Shown here: positions 4,164 to 5,870 of the stretch, in pieces | Position numbering within the stretch: the stretch's first letter is position 1 | Layout of the letters: each line of letters starts with the position of its first letter | Assembly: GCA_041623895.1 (NCBI GenBank) | Contig: JBFJVZ010000441.1 | Location: 1 to 5,870 of the forward strand | Reading direction: 5' to 3' | DNA: 5,870 nt | DNA from: JBFJVZ01 sp041623895 | Lineage (GTDB): Bacteria > Planctomycetota > Planctomycetia > Pirellulales > Pirellulaceae | Translations under genes and position numbers: made by a program | The notes under the pieces: model-generated | The model's input: only the letters and a program-made list of their open reading frames with translations | The model's database searches: none | Told to the model about the DNA's origin: nothing

Positions 4164-5423
4164 CTAAGATTCGATGCAGAACAGATGTCTTTCGCCGCGG
4201 ATGAACAGTTGGTTGTCGACCGGAGCCGGAGTCGCATCGACGCCTTCACCGACCGAGTTGGTGGAAACGATGTTCAATTCGTCTCCATCTTTGATCACGA
4301 TCGTGGTACCGCTACGGCCGGTCAAATAGACGTTACCGCCGGCAGCGATCGGCGACGCGTAGGTACTGTTGATGCCGGCCAGGCGCTCGGTCAAATAATG
4401 CGGACGCCCCGAGGCTGCATCGACGCATGAGAGCAAGCCAGATTTGCCTTTGTAGAAGTACAGGCGGCCGCCCGACAGCAACGGTGACGCGATGTCGGGT
4501 GTATCGCGATCAATGGTCCAGACGACACTTTTACTGTTTTCGATGTCGCCGCTGCCGTCTAATCGAAAGGCACCGATGAATGAGCCACGAAAACCGCTGC
4601 CGATAATCGCCAGTCCGTTTGCGGAGACGGCCGAAGCGACGGGACGCTGAGTCTGTCCGCCGCAGCGCCAAAGCTCACGGCCGGATTGGAGATCGTAAGC
4701 GCGTGCGTAATTCTGACCATTCATGATCACCTGTTTCCTGCCATCATGCTCGACCACCAACGGAGTTGCCCAACAGGTAGGCTCGTCCCGCGGTGTTTTC
4801 CAGATCGTTTCCCCCGTCAATTTGTTGAGCGCGTACAAGAACGAGTCACCTTCGTGGTCCCAGGGGACGAGGATCATCTCGCCTTCGATGGTCGGCGAGC
4901 TGCCCTCACCAAAACTGTTGCGAGTCGTCATCGGTGGAAAATCATCGCGCTTCCATTTCGGGGTTCCGTCCATGGTGTAACAATACAAGCCGCGCGAGCC
5001 AAAATGAGCGTAAACGTGCTGGCCATCAGTGCAGGGAGACGCTGAGGCAAAACCGTTGGTCTGATGGGTGCCTTGATGAGGCCTGGCAATCGTCGCGACT
5101 TTTTCCCAGCGCAGCGAGCCGTCGGCCCGATCGAAGCACATCAAGACAAATTTCAGTTTTGGCAACGGGCCGCGGATACCATCCACTGGAATCGCGGTGA
5201 CCACAAATACCTGGTCTTCCCAAACAACTGGCGATCCTGATCCTCGTCCCGGTATTTCCGCTTTCCATTTCACATTCTTCGTGCTGCTCCACTGAGTTGG
5301 CGGTGTGGCGTTTGGCGCGGTTCCGTTGCCTTCCGGCCCACGCCAGTGAGCCCAGTGATCACACCAGCCTTGCGGGCAAAGAATCAGTAACAGGATGAAA
5401 GCAGGAATGATGGACCGAATCAT
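4164..5423 (-). CDS. Secreted PQQ-type beta-propeller repeat protein
   Basis: 419 residues. After a signal peptide (1-21, hydrophobic core 5-15, cleavage near GWC-D) the mature protein opens with HWAHWRGPEGNGTA (23-36), the hallmark of the large planctomycete family of PQQ-like propellers. Repeats of the form SP...(V/L)Y...G.L.C.D...G...W follow at about 64-108, 126-158, 175-210, 218-253, 264-303, 312-343, 356-383 and 397-418, giving a seven- or eight-bladed propeller. The fold is shared with BamB and quinoprotein dehydrogenases, but the calcium/PQQ ligands and catalytic Asp of true dehydrogenases are not evident, so it is more likely a binding or scaffold protein of the periplasm than an enzyme. 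Cysteines at 96, 131, 148, 217, 254, 333 and 416 are numerous. ATG at 5423 gives the complete signal peptide, with AGG about 7 nt upstream. It is probably the first gene of a two-gene unit with the DUF3500 gene. A weak CTGACA (-35-like) lies at 5463-5458 on the minus strand, without a good -10 box. Confidence 0.9.
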   Translation of the reverse strand: MIRSIIPAFILLLILCPQGWCDHWAHWRGPEGNGTAPNATPPTQWSSTKNVKWKAEIPGRGSGSPVVWEDQVFVVTAIPVDGIRGPLPKLKFVLMCFDRADGSLRWEKVATIARPHQGTHQTNGFASASPCTDGQHVYAHFGSRGLYCYTMDGTPKWKRDDFPPMTTRNSFGEGSSPTIEGEMILVPWDHEGDSFLYALNKLTGETIWKTPRDEPTCWATPLVVEHDGRKQVIMNGQNYARAYDLQSGRELWRCGGQTQRPVASAVSANGLAIIGSGFRGSFIGAFRLDGSGDIENSKSVVWTIDRDTPDIASPLLSGGRLYFYKGKSGLLSCVDAASGRPHYLTERLAGINSTYASPIAAGGNVYLTGRSGTTIVIKDGDELNIVSTNSVGEGVDATPAPVDNQLFIRGERHLFCIES

Positions 5424-5710
5424 CAGGTAACCTATTTGAGTTGACTTGAATACAATCTGTCAGTGTGGAGAGTTTAGCAGAGAACGAGAGGGGTTGGATG
5501 CTGGGAGGGCGAAGCTCCGGCCGAGCCGTGAAGAAAGGCTTGAGTCGTGTCGTTTTTCTCACGCCATCAAGCCCTCACCCGCGGCTGAGACCGCGACCTT
5601 TGCCGAAGGAAGAGGTAACATGGCGCCACAAGATCGAGGTAAACGCTTCACTCACACATCCCAATCGCAAACATCTTGATCACGCCAGCGTCGAGGTCCC
5701 AGAAACAAAC
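5424..5710. other. Intergenic region with no gene seen
   Basis: Upstream of the PQQ propeller gene, so it should hold its promoter, but I see no convincing -35/-10 pair. Open frames here have no recognisable protein features. Apart from the repeat copy at 5503-5528, I find nothing in 5529-5710. Confidence 0.6.
5503..5528 (-). repeat. Inverted, diverged copy of the core of the 49-bp tandem repeat
   Basis: The 26 bases match the reverse complement of the core of each tandem unit (5723-5748, 5772-5797, 5821-5846) at 24 positions, including a perfect 16-mer GGGAGGGCGAAGCTCC. The two differences are at 5519 (G for T) and 5522 (C for T). Similarity ends at both edges of this core, so the mobile or copied unit is probably the hairpin core and not the whole 49 bp. 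Confidence 0.8.
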
Positions 5711-5870
5711 GAATATGGTGGGCGGCTCAGCAGGAGCTTCGCCCTCCCGGAAATGGCTTGAATATGGTGGGCGGCTCAGCAGGAGCTTCGCCCTCCCGGA
5801 AATGGCTTGAATATGGTGGGCGGCTCAGCAGGAGCTTCGCCCTCCCGGAAATGGCTTGAATATGGTGGGC
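5711..5870. repeat. 49-bp tandem repeat array, at least 3.3 identical copies, runs off the window
   Basis: Full copies begin at 5711, 5760 and 5809, each starting GAATATGGTGGGC, and a fourth begins at 5858 and is cut by the window end. The copies are identical. Each unit contains a strong hairpin: GGGCG 5720-5724 with CGCCC 5740-5744, and GCTC 5725-5728 with GAGC 5734-5737, loop AGCAG, with a TT bulge at 5738-5739; beyond a T/T mismatch GG 5717-5718 pairs with CC 5746-5747. A bulged palindrome of this size is REP-like. There is no spacer between copies, and no reading frame of note. Confidence 0.95.

Noticed and set aside
4686..5045. 119-codon plus-strand frame inside the PQQ propeller gene
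   Set aside because: Antisense shadow of a gene with clear family motifs.
5465..5761. 98-codon plus-strand frame in the last intergenic region
   Set aside because: It passes through both repeat copies and has no start signal or recognisable composition; most likely non-coding.
5711..5870. CRISPR array
   Set aside because: The 49-bp units are identical end to end with no variable spacers, and no cas gene is present.

Overview
The window looks like chromosomal DNA of a planctomycete, probably a marine Pirellula/Rhodopirellula-type bacterium. The reasons are a secreted PQQ-type beta-propeller protein with the W-x-x-WRGPxGNG opening typical of that phylum, a DUF3500 protein, weak or absent Shine-Dalgarno sequences at several starts, and dispersed GC-rich repeats of the GGGAGGGCGAAGCTCC kind. 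This is inference from protein style; no marker gene is present. All five protein genes lie on the minus strand. The only large plus-strand element is a group II intron RNA.

Layout. Positions 1-735 hold the 3' part of a group II intron (its 5' end is outside the window) with recognisable domains V and VI but no reverse transcriptase gene. It points head-on at the 3' end of a small secreted-protein gene (763-1320), whose stop codon lies only 27 bp past the intron. Positions 1480-1567 hold an 88-bp imperfect palindrome with the architecture of an integron attC site. A second small secreted-protein gene follows (1579-2112). Then come an OsmC-family gene (2279-2695), a 93-bp palindromic repeat (2810-2902), a DUF3500 gene (2924-4099) and a PQQ beta-propeller gene (4164-5423). 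The last two are 64 bp apart and probably form one transcription unit. From 5424 to the end there is no gene, but there are an inverted repeat copy and three full copies plus a fragment of a 49-bp tandem repeat that runs off the window.

Main interpretation. On the minus strand, positions 2150 to 736 read as small gene, attC-like palindrome, small gene, intron. Both genes are short, unrecognised, single-gene units in the same orientation, as integron cassettes are. The intron is antisense to them and sits where the attC of the second cassette should begin. Its domain V carries a CGC triad, as group IIC introns do. This is the geometry of IIC-attC introns, which enter the bottom strand of attC. 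I therefore propose a small integron-derived cassette cluster (possibly a CALIN, since no integrase is visible) invaded by an ORF-less IIC-attC intron. The decisive evidence, the 5' exon, is just left of position 1. The rest of the window (OsmC, DUF3500, PQQ propeller) looks like ordinary chromosomal content with REP-like repeats between the genes.
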